Origin: Takakia lepidozioides
Taxonomy: Eukaryota > Streptophyta > Takakiopsida > Takakiales > Takakiaceae
NCBI GenBank assembly: GCA_030704615.1
Contig: CM060731.1
Location: 86,842,756 to 86,906,755, forward strand
Direction: 5' to 3'
Length of the DNA: 64,000 nucleotides
The position numbers were made by a program, and so were the translations under genes. The notes beneath the pieces are model-generated. The model saw only the letters and a list, made by a program, of their open reading frames with translations. It did not search any database and was not told where the DNA came from. Positions 21,793-34,193 of the stretch are shown piece after piece (within the stretch, counting starts at the first letter, position 1; every line of letters begins with the position of its first letter).

Positions 21793-23879
21793 CTCCCGCA
21801 TATAGTCGCCGAACTGGAGAGAACGATAATGCCACCATGCTAGCCAACTGACCATTGCTCCCTCGTCTGATTTCCTTACAACACCTGACGATGTCCACCA
21901 AGCCCGTATGCATGCAAACTGTGTCTCTGCATCATCCAAGGTAGGAGCGCGCTTCCACGCAAGGCACATGGAACGGTGCTCCTCTCTGAAATCTGGCGCC
22001 ACGAGCCTGGTTGTGTACTGCGAAAGGCTTTGCAGAAAATGGAACCCACAAGATCTCTCCTTGCCTTCCATGGGAACATTGGGGTCTTGCCCGTACACCC
22101 TTCGGATGGCAGCCCAATTTGCTTGTGCGTTGTCTGCCATGAAACCACGGAAATTCGGAGGGGGCAATCCCGCCTTGGCCATCTGTTCGTTTATTCCCTG
22201 CCAAAGAAGCATCTCCGATTGTGTGTCCTCTCCTTTCATCTCACAAATAGCAATTGTCATTAGCATCCTGCAGTGGGTGTCGTAGACATGTGCACCCATT
22301 GTCACCCACTGGTGATTTGTAATTCACTTGATATGGTCGAACATGACCAAACTGTTTGACAAGTTCCTACTCGTCATCCTGTCAACCAGTTCGACGCCGC
22401 TGCCAGGTCCACACGTGGACATTTTGAATACGAAACAACGATCTGCCTCAGTCCATTGTCCTGGAAACCTACTTCCATGAATGTAGTCATATCCACATCG
22501 TCGCTTCACCTCCATAATGGAGTGCATATCCGAGCCACGCCCAATTTTCTGTTTGCATGAGACAGTGTGGTTTCGGACATTCGGTGAACATACGTGGGAC
22601 ACCGACTCCAGCAATGCCTCCATTTCCTTCTCGTCGAGAGGAACTCTATCGGAGCCGTCTTCCGACATAATTCTGGCCAATGCCATCTTATGGGCGGCTT
22701 GGAGCTGTATCTGTTTGGGTTTGGCACCCGATCTCAACTTAACCTCCTCCTGAACGAGCTGCTCTGCTTCGTGGGCAGCCTCCCGCGAGTTCCCCCTCGC
22801 CAATTTGTGACAATGGGAACCAACGTGTATGCAAGCTGGTGTGAGGTCAGGGAAACGGTGCAACACATAGAACTGCTTGGCATTACAAACAGACATGCAG
22901 TGTGGTGGTTCTTTGCAATGCGCACACAATGTGGAGTTCGGAACCTTCTCCTGAGCTCGAAATGGTTGATGAGCTGTGCCTGTCCAATCGGTCTCGTTCC
23001 TGTGACCTCTGGATTTAAAGTGGAAGCAAGTTGGGGAGAGAAACACCGCAACGCGCCCGCACAAACAACGTAGCGCACCCGCACACCATCGAGCATCTTC
23101 ATGCTGGTGGTTTTGGTAACGCACCAAGGATGACCGTCATGTTTTCTATCCATATCTGTCAACATTCCGGACGCCCTCGAGTAGTCCGCCCGAGGAGGGA
23201 ACTCAAAGAAGATATTACCGTCGACGTCGGCGGGAAGGCATGTAACCGATTTAATTGCGAACTTGCTGTAGTCCAGCCCGGCCAGCTCCGACCGGTGTCC
23301 CTCCAAGTGAAGCCCTCGCAGAATTTCAAGAATAGATCGAACTGCGGTGCTCGTGCTGGGAATATGACTCCCTCCTCCACTGACGTCCATTGAGGACTTG
23401 CCTGATCTCCAGGACGACCTCGGAACTTCCATGACCTCGTCTGAGTCGGACAGGTTGTGAACAACCCGGTTCTGGCTCGTCTTCATGGATGGGTTCGGCT
23501 CTAGATTTACTTCGTTGCGGACTTCTCTCTTTGAGGTAGCCACTCTCTGATTCGCGGATTGTTTCGTGGAAGGCGCCAGGATAGAAGGTGCATTTGGCGG
23601 GCAAATAAAGTCCCCAACAGCCCTGTATATGACGCTGTCCAATGGTGGAACTCGCCATTCCCTGCCATCGCCGAAATCATCGTGGAGCATAACAATACTG
23701 TCGACAACAAGGCCGTTAGAGTCCTTCCTTTCCTCCTCCAAAAAAACCGACCCCGGTTTCAGGTGGTATCGAACGCACAGATATTTCTCCATCACCCGGC
23801 AGGTGTCCCATCTGCACGGAAATGAAGCTCTATGCTCGTGAGGAGGGCAGTACACTGTAGCGCTCGGGTTTTCCGCCAT
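21793..23879 (-). pseudogene. Truncated MULE transposase of element B (exon 1 only)
   Basis: It is homologous to exon 1 of the element A transposase from MAENPS (23879) to FGDYMRE (21793). Differences include a TGA in place of the Arg codon right after FDHIK (about 22326), a lost in-frame codon pattern near 22925 and 23035, and the complete absence of the exon with the catalytic Glu and of the SWIM exon. Sequence after the intron-1 donor (GTGAGTTGCACG) switches to terminal repeats, the same break as in element C. Confidence 0.88.
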
Positions 23880-24179
23880 GGGAGATGTGCACACAAGACT
23901 CCCAGGATGGAGTGCGGGGAAGCTCCCTGGTAGAAGGGGGATGCAGCGATATAAGAATGAATGCGATGCCGATTTGTCCGAGCGACGAAGCCTGATCCAA
24001 ATCCAGGGAGCCAACTATCTCAAAAATCCACAGTCAGAGTGTTAATGAACCTTGTCTCCGGAATGCGGCCCCTGGTCTTTGCGCAATAACTGCCAACGGT
24101 ATGCAGTCAGAAAGTGGGGGGCCGTCCGGATGATGACGGCTGAAGGGGAGAAGCCGGCACCGTGCCGTCACATTACTAC

Positions 24180-26440
24180 CCCCGAATGGAAATTCGGCAC
24201 CCAATATCCAACAGGGGAAGCCCGGATGAAGTCGCCTCGGGCGCAGAGGCCGGCGCGTGTGCGACAGAGAACATCCCCTGGATGGAGATTCGGCGCCGAA
24301 TTTCCATCCAGCAGGTAAAGGAAGTCGTGTCGGGGGGTCAGGCCGAAAACTGGCCGGCATAAAAACATCCCTAGATGGAAAAACGGCGCCGAATTTCCAT
24401 CCGGGGCGGTTCGGATGCAGTCGGGGAGGGGGGAGAGGCCGGCACTTGGCCGTCACATTTCAACCCCCGGACGGAAATTCGGCACCGAATATCGAACAGG
24501 GGACGCCCGGATGAAGTCGCCTCGGGCGTAGAGGTCGGCACGTGTTCGACAGAGAGCATCCCTTGGATGGAGATTCGGCGCCGAATTTCCATTCGGGCCC
24601 CCCCAAGGAAGTCTTGTCGGGGTGTCAGACTGAAAACTGGCCGACATAAAAACCTCCCCAAATGGGAAAACGGCGCCGAATTTCAATCCGGGGCCATTCC
24701 AATGCGGTTGGGGAGGGGGGAGAGGCCGGCACTTGGCCGTCACATTTCAACCCCCGGACGGAAATTCGGCACCGAATATCGAACAGGGGACGCCCGGATG
24801 AAGTCGCCTCGGGCGTAGAGGTCGGCACGTGTTCGACAGAGAGCATCCCTTGGATGGAGATTCGGCGCCGAATTTCCATCCGGGCCCCCCCAAGGAAGTC
24901 TTGTCGGGGTGTCAGACTGAAAACTGGCCAACATAAAAACCTCCCCAGATGGGAAAACGGCGCCGAATTTCAATCCGGGGCCATTCCAATGCGGTTGGGG
25001 AGGGGGGAGAGGTCGGCACCTGGCCGTCATATTTCAACCGCCGGACGGAAATTCGGCACCGAATATCCAACAGAGCGGCGGAGGAGCCGGCACCTCTCCG
25101 ACAGAGACCAGCCCCCGGATGGAAATTCGGCGACGAATTTCCACCCAGCAGGTAAGTGCAATCCCGGATGGATGGAAATCCGGCGCCGAATTTCCATCCA
25201 GCAGGTAAGTGAAATCCCGGATCGATCGAAATCCGGCGCCGCATATCCATCCTGCAGGTAATTCGAATCCCGGATGGATGGAAATTCGGCGCCGAATTCC
25301 ATCCAGCAGGTAAGTTGAATCCCGGATGGATGGAAATCCGGCGCCGAATTTCCATCCAGCAGGTAAGTGAAATCCCGGATCGATCGAAATCCGGCGCCGC
25401 ATATCCATCCTGCAGGTAATTCGAATCCCGGATGGATGGAAATTCGGCGCCGAATTTCCATCCAGCAGGTAAGTTGAATCCCGGATGGATAGAAATCCGG
25501 CACCGAATTTCCATCCAGCTGGTAAGTCGGATCGCTGGCGTATGGATATTCGGCGCCGAATTTCCATTAGGCAGGTATTTCATCGCTGAGAATTACCTTC
25601 CTGCAGGTAATTCTGATCGATGAATTACCTTCCTGCAGGTAATTCTCAGCGATGAATTACCTTCCTGCAGGTAATTCTTATCGACGAAGGTAGGAAGGTA
25701 ATTCCTCGCTCAGAATTACCTGCAGGAAGGTAATTCATCGCTGAGAATTACCTACAGGAAGGTAATTCATTGATCAGAATTACCTGCAGGAAGGTAATTC
25801 TCAGCGATGAAATACCTGCAGGATGGAAATTCGGCGCCGGATTTCGATCCATCCGGGATTCCAGTAACCTGCTGGATGGAAATGCGGCGCCGAATTTCCA
25901 TCCATCCGGGATTCGAACTACCTGCTGGACGGAAATTCGGCGCCGAATTTCCAATCATCCGGGATTCCACTTACCTGCTGGATGGAAATTCGGCGCCGAA
26001 TTTCCATCCATCCGGGATTCGAATTACCTGCAGGATGGAAATTCGGCGCCGAATTTCCATCCATCCGGGATTCGAATTACCTGCAGGATGGAAATTCGGC
26101 GCCGAATTTCCATCCATCCGGGATTCGAATTACCTGCAGGATGGAAATTCGGCGCCGGATTTCCATCCATCCGGGATTCGAATTACCTGCAGGATGGAAA
26201 TTCGGCGCCGGATTTCCATCCATCCGGGATTCCACTTACCTGCAGGATGGAAATCCGGTGCCGGATCTCCATCCATCCGCTCTCCGACCAACCTTGCGGA
26301 TGGAAATCCGGTGCCGGATTTTCATCCATCCGCTCTTCGAATTACCTGCACGACGGAAATTTTTCCGCGCCGACCTAGTTGGCGGATGGTAATCCGGCGC
26401 CGGATTTCCATCCATCCGCTCTTGGAATTACCTGCATGAC
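24180..26440. repeat. Palindromic array of element B with central hub near 25692
   Basis: Left part: ~285-bp units with GACGGAAATTCGGCACCGAA. Then GGATGGAAATTCGGCGCCGA units with CAGCAGGTAAGT linkers. The hub (25574-25815) has AATTACCTTCCTGCAGGTAA units reversing orientation. On the right side the linkers read ACTTACCTGCTGG, i.e. the left side inverted. Confidence 0.93.
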
Positions 26441-26898
26441 TGGAAAAATGGCGCCGAATTTCCGATTTTGGTGCAAGTCAGATCTGGGACTTAGCCATTT
26501 TCGGCCCCGAAATGGAAAAAGGCGCCCAAAAAAAAAAAAAAAAAAAAAAAAAAAAACGCCATTTTTCCATGTCGGGGCCGAAAACGGCTAAGTCCCAGAT
26601 CTGACTGGCACCCAAAATCGGAAATTCGGCGCCATTTTTCCAGTCATGCAGGTAATTCCAAGAGCGGATGGATGGAAATCCGGCGCCGGATTTTCATCCA
26701 TCCGCTCTTCGAATTACCTGCACGACGGAAATTTTTCCGCGCCGACCTAGTTGGCGGATGGTAATCCGGCGCCGGATTTCCATCCATCCGCTCTTCGAAT
26801 TACCTGCATGACTGGAAAAATGGCGCCGAATTTCCGATTTTGGTGCAAGTATGATCTGGGACTTAGCCATTTTCGGCCCCGAAATGGAAAAATGGCGC

Positions 26899-26932
<34 letters not shown>

Positions 26933-27274
26933 GCCATTTTTCTTGTTAGGGGCCGAAAACGGCTTAGTGCCAGATCTGACTGGTACCCAAAATCGGAAAT
27001 TCGGCGCCATTTTTCCAGTCATGCAGGTAATTCCAAGAGCGGATGGATGGAAATCCGGCGCCGGATTTTCATCCATCCGCTCTTCGAATTACCTGCATGA
27101 CGGAAATTTTGCGCGCCGACTTACCTGGTGGATGGAAATCCGGCTCCGGATTTCCATCCATCCGCTCTTGGAATTACCTGCATGACTGGAAAAATGGCGC
27201 CGAATTTCCGATTTTGGTGCCAGTCAGATCTGGGACTTAGACATTTTCGGCAACGAAATGGAAAAATGTCGCCG

Positions 27275-27310
<36 letters not shown>

Positions 27311-27990
27311 GCCATTTTTCTTGTTTGGGGCCGAAAACGGCTTAGTGCCAGATCTGACTGGCACCCAAAATCGGAAATTCGGCGCCATTTTTCCAGTCAT
27401 GCAGGTAATTCCAAGAGCGGATGGATGGAAATCCGGCGCCGGATTTTCATCCATCCGCTCTTCGAATTACCTGCATGACGGAAATTTTGCGCGCCGACTT
27501 ACCTGGTGGATGGAAATCCGGCTCCGGATTTCCATCCATCCGCTCTTGGAATTACGTGCATGACTGGAAAAATTGCGCCGAATTTCCGATTTTGGTGCCA
27601 GTCAGATCTGGGACTTAGCCATTTTCGGCCCCGAAAATAAAATAAAAAGAAAATAAAAATAAATAAATAAACGCCATTTTTCCAGTTCGGGGCCGAAAAC
27701 GGCTAAGTCCCAGATCTGACTGGCACCCAAAATCGGAAATTCGACACCATTTTTCCATTTCTGGGCCCAGTCAGATCTGGGACTTAGCCATTTTCGGCCC
27801 CGAACTGGATAAATCGCGCCGAAAAAAAAAAAAAAAACAAAAAACCGATATTTTTCTAGTTCTGGGCCGAAAACGGCTAAGTCCCAGATCTGACTGGCAC
27901 CCAAAATCGGAAATTCGGCGCCATTTTTCCAGTTCTGGGCCCAGTCAGATCTGGGACTTAGCCATTTTCGGCCCCGAACAGGAAAAATGG
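26440..27990. repeat. Hairpins with poly(A) loops, element B
   Basis: Each unit has a ~48-bp arm CAGATCTGGGACTTAGCCAT...GGCGCC, a run of about 25-35 A, then the reverse complement of the arm. Runs lie near 26528, 26900, 27277; later ones are interrupted (AAATAAATAAAT near 27640). Units are joined by GGCGCC palindromes with GCATGCAGGTAATTCCAAGA-like linkers. Confidence 0.9.
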
Positions 27991-28498
27991 AAGTTGAAGA
28001 CTCCCACAAGCTGAAACCATACTCCACACATGCACCACTTGCTTCCTTAACACCCGAGCTCTTCTTGAACTCCTCAAACCCTGCAACACTTGCAGAACAA
28101 GAGCTTCTTCACAAGCTCTCAAACTTTCAATGATGCTCTTCTTGAAGACCTCCTCTTGTACATAAACACCACAAGACTTTCTTCTTGCAAATCCTGCAAC
28201 AGCTTGTAACTTAAGAGCTATCTATCAAGCTCTTTTCCACACACAAGTGTTAACTATGCTAACACCTTGCACTTATAGATGTAAGCAGGTCTTCTTCTAG
28301 TGATACGGAAATGGTGAAAAGAGGAGAAACCATTCTATCACGTTATATAAGTCAAGCCAATGGCACCTTTGCTAAAAGACTCCACCATACAGACCTCACC
28401 CACTCTCCATCTCAAGTACTAGAGCGAGTTCAATTGGCTCAACTTTTGTTTGACCACATGTTTTTTGAAAGCAGAGGCATAGCCAGTGGGTACTTTCA
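27990..28498. other. Unique 500-bp island inside element B
   Basis: Non-repetitive sequence between hairpins, conserved in C (42450-42950) and D (51030-51537). It begins GGAAGTTGAAGACTCCCACA, is C/T-rich with repeated CTTCTTGAA and GCAACA, and has a short ORF (28311-28523) whose end runs into repeat sequence. No known domain seen; possibly a captured fragment. Confidence 0.6.
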
Positions 28499-28964
28499 GG
28501 GCCGAAAATGGCTAAGTCCCTAGAGTGGCTGGCACCAAAATCGGAAATTCGGCGCCATTTTGCCAGTTCCGGGCCCAGTCAGATCTGGGACTTAGCCATT
28601 TTAGGCCCCGAACTGGTAAAATGGCACCGAAAAAAAAAAAAAAAAAAAAAAAAAACGCCATTGTTCTAGTTCGGGGCCTAAAATGGCTAAGTCCCAGATC
28701 TGACTGGCACCAAAATCGGAAATTCGGCGCCATTTTTCCAGTTCCGGGCCTAGTCAGATCTGGGACTTAGCCATTTTCGGCAAGTAAATGCAATAAAATG
28801 TTGCATTTCAAGTCCACTGGTGCCACATTCCAACTTCACATGACCCTATTTCCGTGCCTCCTAACCCTATTTCCGTGGACTTACAATGGTCTGCTCATGT
28901 TTTTTTTTTTTCTGCTCATGCTCATGCCGCTCATGCTCATGCCGCTCATGAAATAGCAGCCCCC
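28498..28964. repeat. Right hairpin and right terminus of element B
   Basis: A TTAGCCATTTTAGGCCCCGA hairpin around an A-run near 28630-28655 is followed by the right terminal region (AATAAAATGTTGCATTTCAA, CCCTATTTCCGTG, T-run, GCTCATG repeats) ending CAGCCCCC at 28964. The 9-bp duplication CTCTGGTCT follows. Confidence 0.88.
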
Positions 28965-28973
28965 CTCTGGTCT

Positions 28974-30927
28974 TAGTCCACTCACAAACCAAGTCTTCTG
29001 TAAACCGGGTGCTGGTACTGCAGCCAGCTTTTTCATCATCGATTCCATCTTTTCCATATACTCCTCAACAGTTTCATGCTTCTTTTGCTTTAACTGTTGT
29101 AAACTCCCATACACTTCATCATCAGTTTTACTTGTCCTGAACCTATTTCGGAATGCTGTATTCAAGCCATTCCAGGTTATGAAATGATTATCAGGGAATC
29201 TTGCATACCATTCACTTGCTTTCTTTATAAGTGAACAAGGAAACAATCTCATCTTGGCATCATCGCCATTCTCATTGTTCACTATACACATGTGCTCAAA
29301 TTGGCTAATGTGTACATCGGGATCCCCTTTTCCTGAATATATTGGAAAAGGTGGTTTTGCCCGTGTTGGTTGTAACACCATCTGTGGCCCTACTTTTTGC
29401 CCACTGACAGGTGCTGGCACCCTTGCTGGTGCTGGTCCTTCTGGACCTGTTGTTTTTGTGGTGGATCTTCCACCAAGTGGTGGCCCTTGAGCACTCCCTG
29501 CTTCTGGCCCCACGATATTCACAGTATTCCCAGCTTCAGTTGCACTACTTCCCACACTCCCTGTCCCCCCAGAGCCAGATCCAGGCAGCCCGCCTGATCC
29601 CCCTGAGCCGACACCTTCGTTGGCCTGTGATCCAAGTGCTCCACTTGATCCAGGTCCAACGGGTTGGGATGTCCTGGTTGTAGTCTCAACCTCAGCTGTT
29701 GGGTCTATTTCTTCATACTCTTCCTCTTCCAATTTCTTCTCCCTGATTTCATCCTCCAAGTTCTGTCCTTGGGTTTCTTCTTCACTCATGTAACTCAACT
29801 GCAATGGTGTTGGAGAGCCTGAACTCTACGTTGGCTCTGCCACATCCTCTCCTCCTTCTTCACCTTCCGCTTCAGAAACTGGAGTTCCTGCTTTTGGTGT
29901 TCCATGCCAACTCTTATCAAAGATTTCTGTCAAAACTTTTATCCAGGGATGTACCTCAGATCTTTCACCTCGTGATTGATCTTCTTCTCGTACCAATTCC
30001 CTTAATCTTTCTTGCAAAGAAACAGAAGGAGTGGCATCCAACTCTAGTTCTTCCGGTATGAGTAATACTCTTTGATCTTAATGGTGTGAGAGGTCCAGAT
30101 GATTCCCCTATGTCTATTCCTCTCTCCCAAAGATATGGATAATTAGCTTTCAGATAGCTTTCTCTTTTTGCTGAATATCTCTGGCGTCTAGCTTCTCTTT
30201 CATCACTCATGTCCCATGTATTTCATTTCTTTTAATGTGGCAATAACCAAAACTCTCTTCTGTAATATCTCTCGTATATGCCTGGGTTTCTTTCAAGCTT
30301 CAATGCACCCTTGGCTATACTTGAAGTCTCCGTTACCATATAACCATATGGCAAACAAGTCTGAAAAGCTGTTCTTGGTGTGAGTTTGATCCACAAAATA
30401 TCCTTTGGAATCCAATTCTTTACCAGTACAAGCTCTTCATGCATATGAGTATAAACATTCACCTTTCTTTCTTCCCAGCCTTCAAACTCTACTCGCTTAA
30501 TGGATAGCAATGCTATCACATAAACCAACGTTGGTAACCAACGTGCTCTTCCTTTACAGGCTACCTGATAAATCTTTATCACTCCTTTCTCCAGACCCCA
30601 TTCCGGATCAGCATCATGCACTCGCTTAAGAATATTTTCTTTACAACCGTCTGGCAATTCCAAGAACCTTTGAAAGAATTGTTTGGACAATCTTTCTTCC
30701 TTCGTTCCACAGGGAATTTGATTCACTTCAAATTCTTTAATGGTCCACCCACCATGATCCCACCAGATGCCTGTCACATCTGGTTGTTCATGACTCAGTT
30801 CCCCAGTATGGTCGCCAAATGTCGCGCGACTTTTACTCACCCATCCCTTCGCTATCCGAGGCGGAAACTCCAAGATAGAAGAGTTGGAAATCTCTAAGTA
30901 CTCAGCCCGCTCAGAACAATCAGTCAT
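28974..30927 (-). pseudogene. Gag N-terminal half of gypsy copy 2
   Basis: It starts MTDCSERAEY at 30927, 14 bp inside the 5' LTR, and is open to 30232; then frames change several times (30210, 30041), so it is decayed. From 29804 it has a Gly/Ser-rich linker (SGGSGGLPGSGSGG) followed by a retrotransposon gag core (MRLFPCSLIKKASEWYARFP, FRNRFRTSKTDDEVYGSLQQ). It stops at LQKTWFVSGLRPE where element B is inserted, and resumes at 21325. Confidence 0.85.
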
Positions 30928-30940
30928 GACCTACAGCTAG

Positions 30941-31828
30941 TGTATCATGGGGGTGTTTCCTATTTGTTTTCCTTTCCGCATTCATGTTAGCTACCTGGCT
31001 ATTGACAATTAAGTATCAGTTTGCTTCATCAATCTATCGGATTCTATCAACTCATCCATTCATTCCACAACTTCACTCAAATCTCTCTACACAGTGTGAT
31101 TGTATCGTATAAGTATCAGATTATGATTTATCAGGTATCAGGCCGAAGCCATTGTGTCTCTAATCTGCTCTACAATATCACTACAGCTTTGCATATAACA
31201 AGCATCTACTAATCATCTCTCCTCCTTCACCGTGCTCTCCATCTTTGATTCCGTTCTTACTCTCCGCCCGATCCCCTCTCCTGCATGACCAAGAAGTCCT
31301 CCCCGTGAAGTGCTTCCAAGAATCCCCCTTCTCAGTCCTTGCTTCTCCCTTTATCTTCCTACCCGTGGCTCTAACCGTTTCCCTCACTAACCGTCGTCCG
31401 TGAACTAACATGTTCCATTTGCAGGTGTTGTTCCCCACAGTCGTTCCCTGTCTTGCTCTCCATTCCCTATGGTCGTGACAGCTGTGTCAAGCTGTGACTG
31501 GCTGTGTGAAACTGTGACGGGCTGTGACTGGCTGTGCGACTCTGTTTGGCTGTGTCGGGCTGTGACTGGCTGTGTGGCTGTGTCGGCTGTGACGGGCTGT
31601 GTTGGTTGTGATGGCTGTGTAGGGCTGTGACGAGCTGTGCTGACTGTGTCTGGCTGTGTCGGCTGTGACGACTGTGACGGGCTGTGTTGGCTGTGACGGG
31701 CTGTGTAACCCCCCTCTACAGTGCGCTGCTGTCACCCCTAAGGCTCCTGTTGGTCTCAGTCTGTGCAAAAATTAAGGGTACCCTACAGATCCCGTATAAG
31801 TGTCTAAGTCCCAGACAGTCCTCTAACA
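30941..31828 (-). repeat. 5' LTR of gypsy copy 2
   Basis: 888 bp, closely matching 15845-16749 apart from the internal CTGTG minisatellite (31475-31710) and scattered substitutions. Minus-strand 5' end TGTTAGAGG. Bases 31829-31833 (ACTGT) would be a target duplication, but the partner cannot be tested because the 3' LTR is shared with copy 1. Confidence 0.82.
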
Positions 31829-32523
31829 ACTGTTGTAGTTTATTATGCCACTTCACCCAGGCTTTTTTGTTGCAGTGGGTCTTCTAAATTAATTACCATG
31901 AAGGAGAGCTATGCAAAGTGCTAGGCCTTTTGGGGATGATATGACTCTGCCGTTGTTGTTGTGCATATGGGTGGGTGCTGATAATTTGCAGTTCCTTCCT
32001 CTTTGTCGTGGACGTTGTGCAGGATACCACCCACACAGAATCACAACATATGGAAGCATAGCATTTTTTACACGAATGCGAATACGCCAAACGGGGTTGC
32101 ACATGGGGCTGGTAAACACTTCCTCTGGTAGTAACGTTGTTTTTGCAGGGCACTTGTACTGCAATGGGCAGAACCAATAAATTGGTTGGAGGTTCAATTC
32201 CTCTGCAAGTGAGCCCACATGTTTGCCTTGTGTTTCCACGTTTTCATATTTCATTTCATGACTTGTTTGGGGGTCTTTGGTGAATGCGGTACACCTGGGA
32301 GTCCTTAAATCCTGATGTTGGTACATGTGTATGCTCTGTATTTGTGGGGATGAAAGTCAAATTGCAGAAAATGTATGCATTTGACATATAGGCTCGGGAG
32401 ACAGATGAGACGGGTGGCACAACAACCATTTGGTATGTTTGGCTAGGAGATATGTACTTGCAGCCCAACTATTGCGGTGCAGTCTTAAGTAATTGTGGAG
32501 GACTTGAAATGTGGAGCACTTGC

Positions 32524-33690
32524 AGGTCCTCCCCCATTGCCCACATCCTGCTTGAGCCATAAGGCCACTACTCCAAAGTTGTTTGCTTGATAGGAAGCGG
32601 GTTTATGCCTAAAGTTGGCAAATTTGCAGGCTTTGTGACAGCTCTAGGCATGGCTAGCTGGTTGAGTTTGAAGCCATGCTTGTAACGTGAAACAAACCAA
32701 TGTCGTTTGCTTATCCATTCCACTCCACGTAGATTTGTTTTTGGATTGGCTACTATGAAAATAACCAAGCATACAAAATTGGAAGTCTGTTTGTGGCTAT
32801 TACAGCAGTGCAAATAACTTCACCGGAATTACACTATGGTGGCATCAACACCATAGATTTGCAGGTCCTCCCCCACTGCACACATCCTGCTTCAGCCATA
32901 AGGCCACTACTCCAAAGTTGTTTGCTTGACAGGAAGCAAATTTCTCCCTGAAGTCGCAAAGTTGCCAGCTTTGTTGCAGCCCCTTACATGAAGCCCAATT
33001 GGTTGAGTTTGAAGCCATGCTTGTAATGTCAATCAAAACAAAAATAAGGTCAGAATAGGAAGGTTCATACAAACGTGATCTGCAAAATTACAAATTAACC
33101 TTAAAAGCCGGCATTTCACATGGGTGCAAGGTTTCTTGTGTGGGCTGATGCCTCTGAGGCACCTTTTCCAGAGTTTGGGTTTGCTAAAGCTTCTGCACAT
33201 TGCCCTGCAAGCAGATGAGTGCATCACAAAGAAAGACTGCCCCTTCCAGGAAAGCAAGAAATCGTAAACAAGGTTGAAGCTGAATCATAATTGTTACAGT
33301 GTTTGCCAGGTTACAATCCCCATACTTGGAACGCATTGAAACAGAAAAATATAAGACCTTTACTGGCTGGCTGTGATGTGATACATGCCGAGTATGGCTC
33401 CAAGTGAAGTGGAGGACTTAACCTTGCAGCAATCCTACTGATCACGTCCATTAACATCACCCAATGTTTGCAAGAACCTTTAAAAGCAGATCCACCCTGT
33501 CCACACACAGAGTAAACCAGAATGACTTCAGCTTATTCATTCCATTCCAAGTAGATTTGTTTTTGGGTTGGCTGCTATGACAAAAACTAAGCATATGTAC
33601 AGAATTGAAAGTCTGTGTAGGGGCCAATTACAACAGTGAAAATAGCTTCATGTGGAATTACACTATGGTGTCATCAGGCATGGAGATGCA
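32524..33690. repeat. ~330-bp direct duplication, second copy interrupted
   Basis: Copy one (32524-32850) starts GGTCCTCCCCCATTGCCCAC and ends AATTACACTATGGTGGCATC. Copy two starts at 32865 with the same motif, runs to about 33035, is interrupted by ~490 unrelated bases, and resumes near 33530 to end AATTACACTATGGTGTCATC. The copies are clearly diverged. Confidence 0.7.
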
Positions 33691-33758
33691 ACACCTTCAT
33701 TTACCTGTACAGTTCCTTCTCTTAAACTACAAAGATAGAAGGTGCCCAAAATGAGGTC

Positions 33759-34049
33759 ATGTGCTCCAGAGCCAACATTGACAGTGATCGCAAGATACCT
33801 CGATTGCAACTGGGAGTCCCGTGGCTTCATATTTACCACGGTGAGCATGTGCATTTGCGAGATACTGCCATGATTGGGCCATTCTCATCTACCTATCAGC
33901 GGACACTAAGGACGGAATGGATTGATGAAACGCAGCCAAGCATCACCCTCAGGTACTGGTATACATGCCACGCAAAAGGGAAGATCCAATTGTTCACAAA
34001 CACACCTGCAGGTCACAAAATTGTCTTCGGCACTTCACGATTTCCATAG
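33759..34049 (+). CDS. Short hypothetical ORF
   Basis: A 96-codon ORF whose composition looks protein-like (RLQLGVPWLHIYHGEH, ITLRYWYTCHAKGKIQLF). No family is recognised, no splice structure is evident, and it lies in a repeat-rich spacer. It could be an exon of a decayed gene or a chance ORF. Confidence 0.25.
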   Translation: MCSRANIDSDRKIPRLQLGVPWLHIYHGEHVHLRDTAMIGPFSSTYQRTLRTEWIDETQPSITLRYWYTCHAKGKIQLFTNTPAGHKIVFGTSRFP

Positions 34050-34193
34050 TGTTTTAAGCAAAAACAGCAAGTAGCAATAGAAATTGTGCGCAATGCAATG
34101 ATTATTGAGCAATGAATGAAGCCATGTTTGCGGATTGTAGGAGCACGTGGTTTTTTTTAATCCTGCCTCCCCCAACTAACCTGCATTGTGCGC

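Larger units (their letters stand above)
21335..28964. mobile_element. MULE element B, complete, non-autonomous (7,630 bp)
   Basis: Ends are GAGGTTTGCTATTTCATGAG (left) and, read inward from the right, GGGGGCTGCTATTTCATGAG, both followed by ATGAGC/GGC repeats. A perfect 9-bp direct duplication flanks it, as expected for Mutator-like elements. Inside are a truncated transposase (minus), palindromic arrays and a 500-bp unique island. Both the transposase exons 2-3 and the methyltransferase-like gene of element A are absent. Confidence 0.92.
15845..31828 (-). mobile_element. Ty3/gypsy retrotransposon copy 2, pol-deleted and split by MULE element B
   Basis: Reading leftwards: 5' LTR (31828-30941), gag N-half (30927-28974), MULE element B, gag C-half with zinc knuckles (21325-20131), protease (to ~19265), coiled-coil ORF (19148-18177), accessory ORF (18240-16788), 3' LTR (16749-15845). 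The protease joins directly to sequence equivalent to 57.9 kb of gypsy copy 3, so RT, RNase H and integrase are deleted. Without element B the copy is about 8.3 kb. It cannot be autonomous. Confidence 0.85.

Noticed and set aside
26528-26931. Poly(A) runs as tails of processed pseudogenes or LINE/SINE elements
   Set aside because: Each run lies at the centre of an inverted repeat with matching arms; no target duplication or retroposon body is attached.
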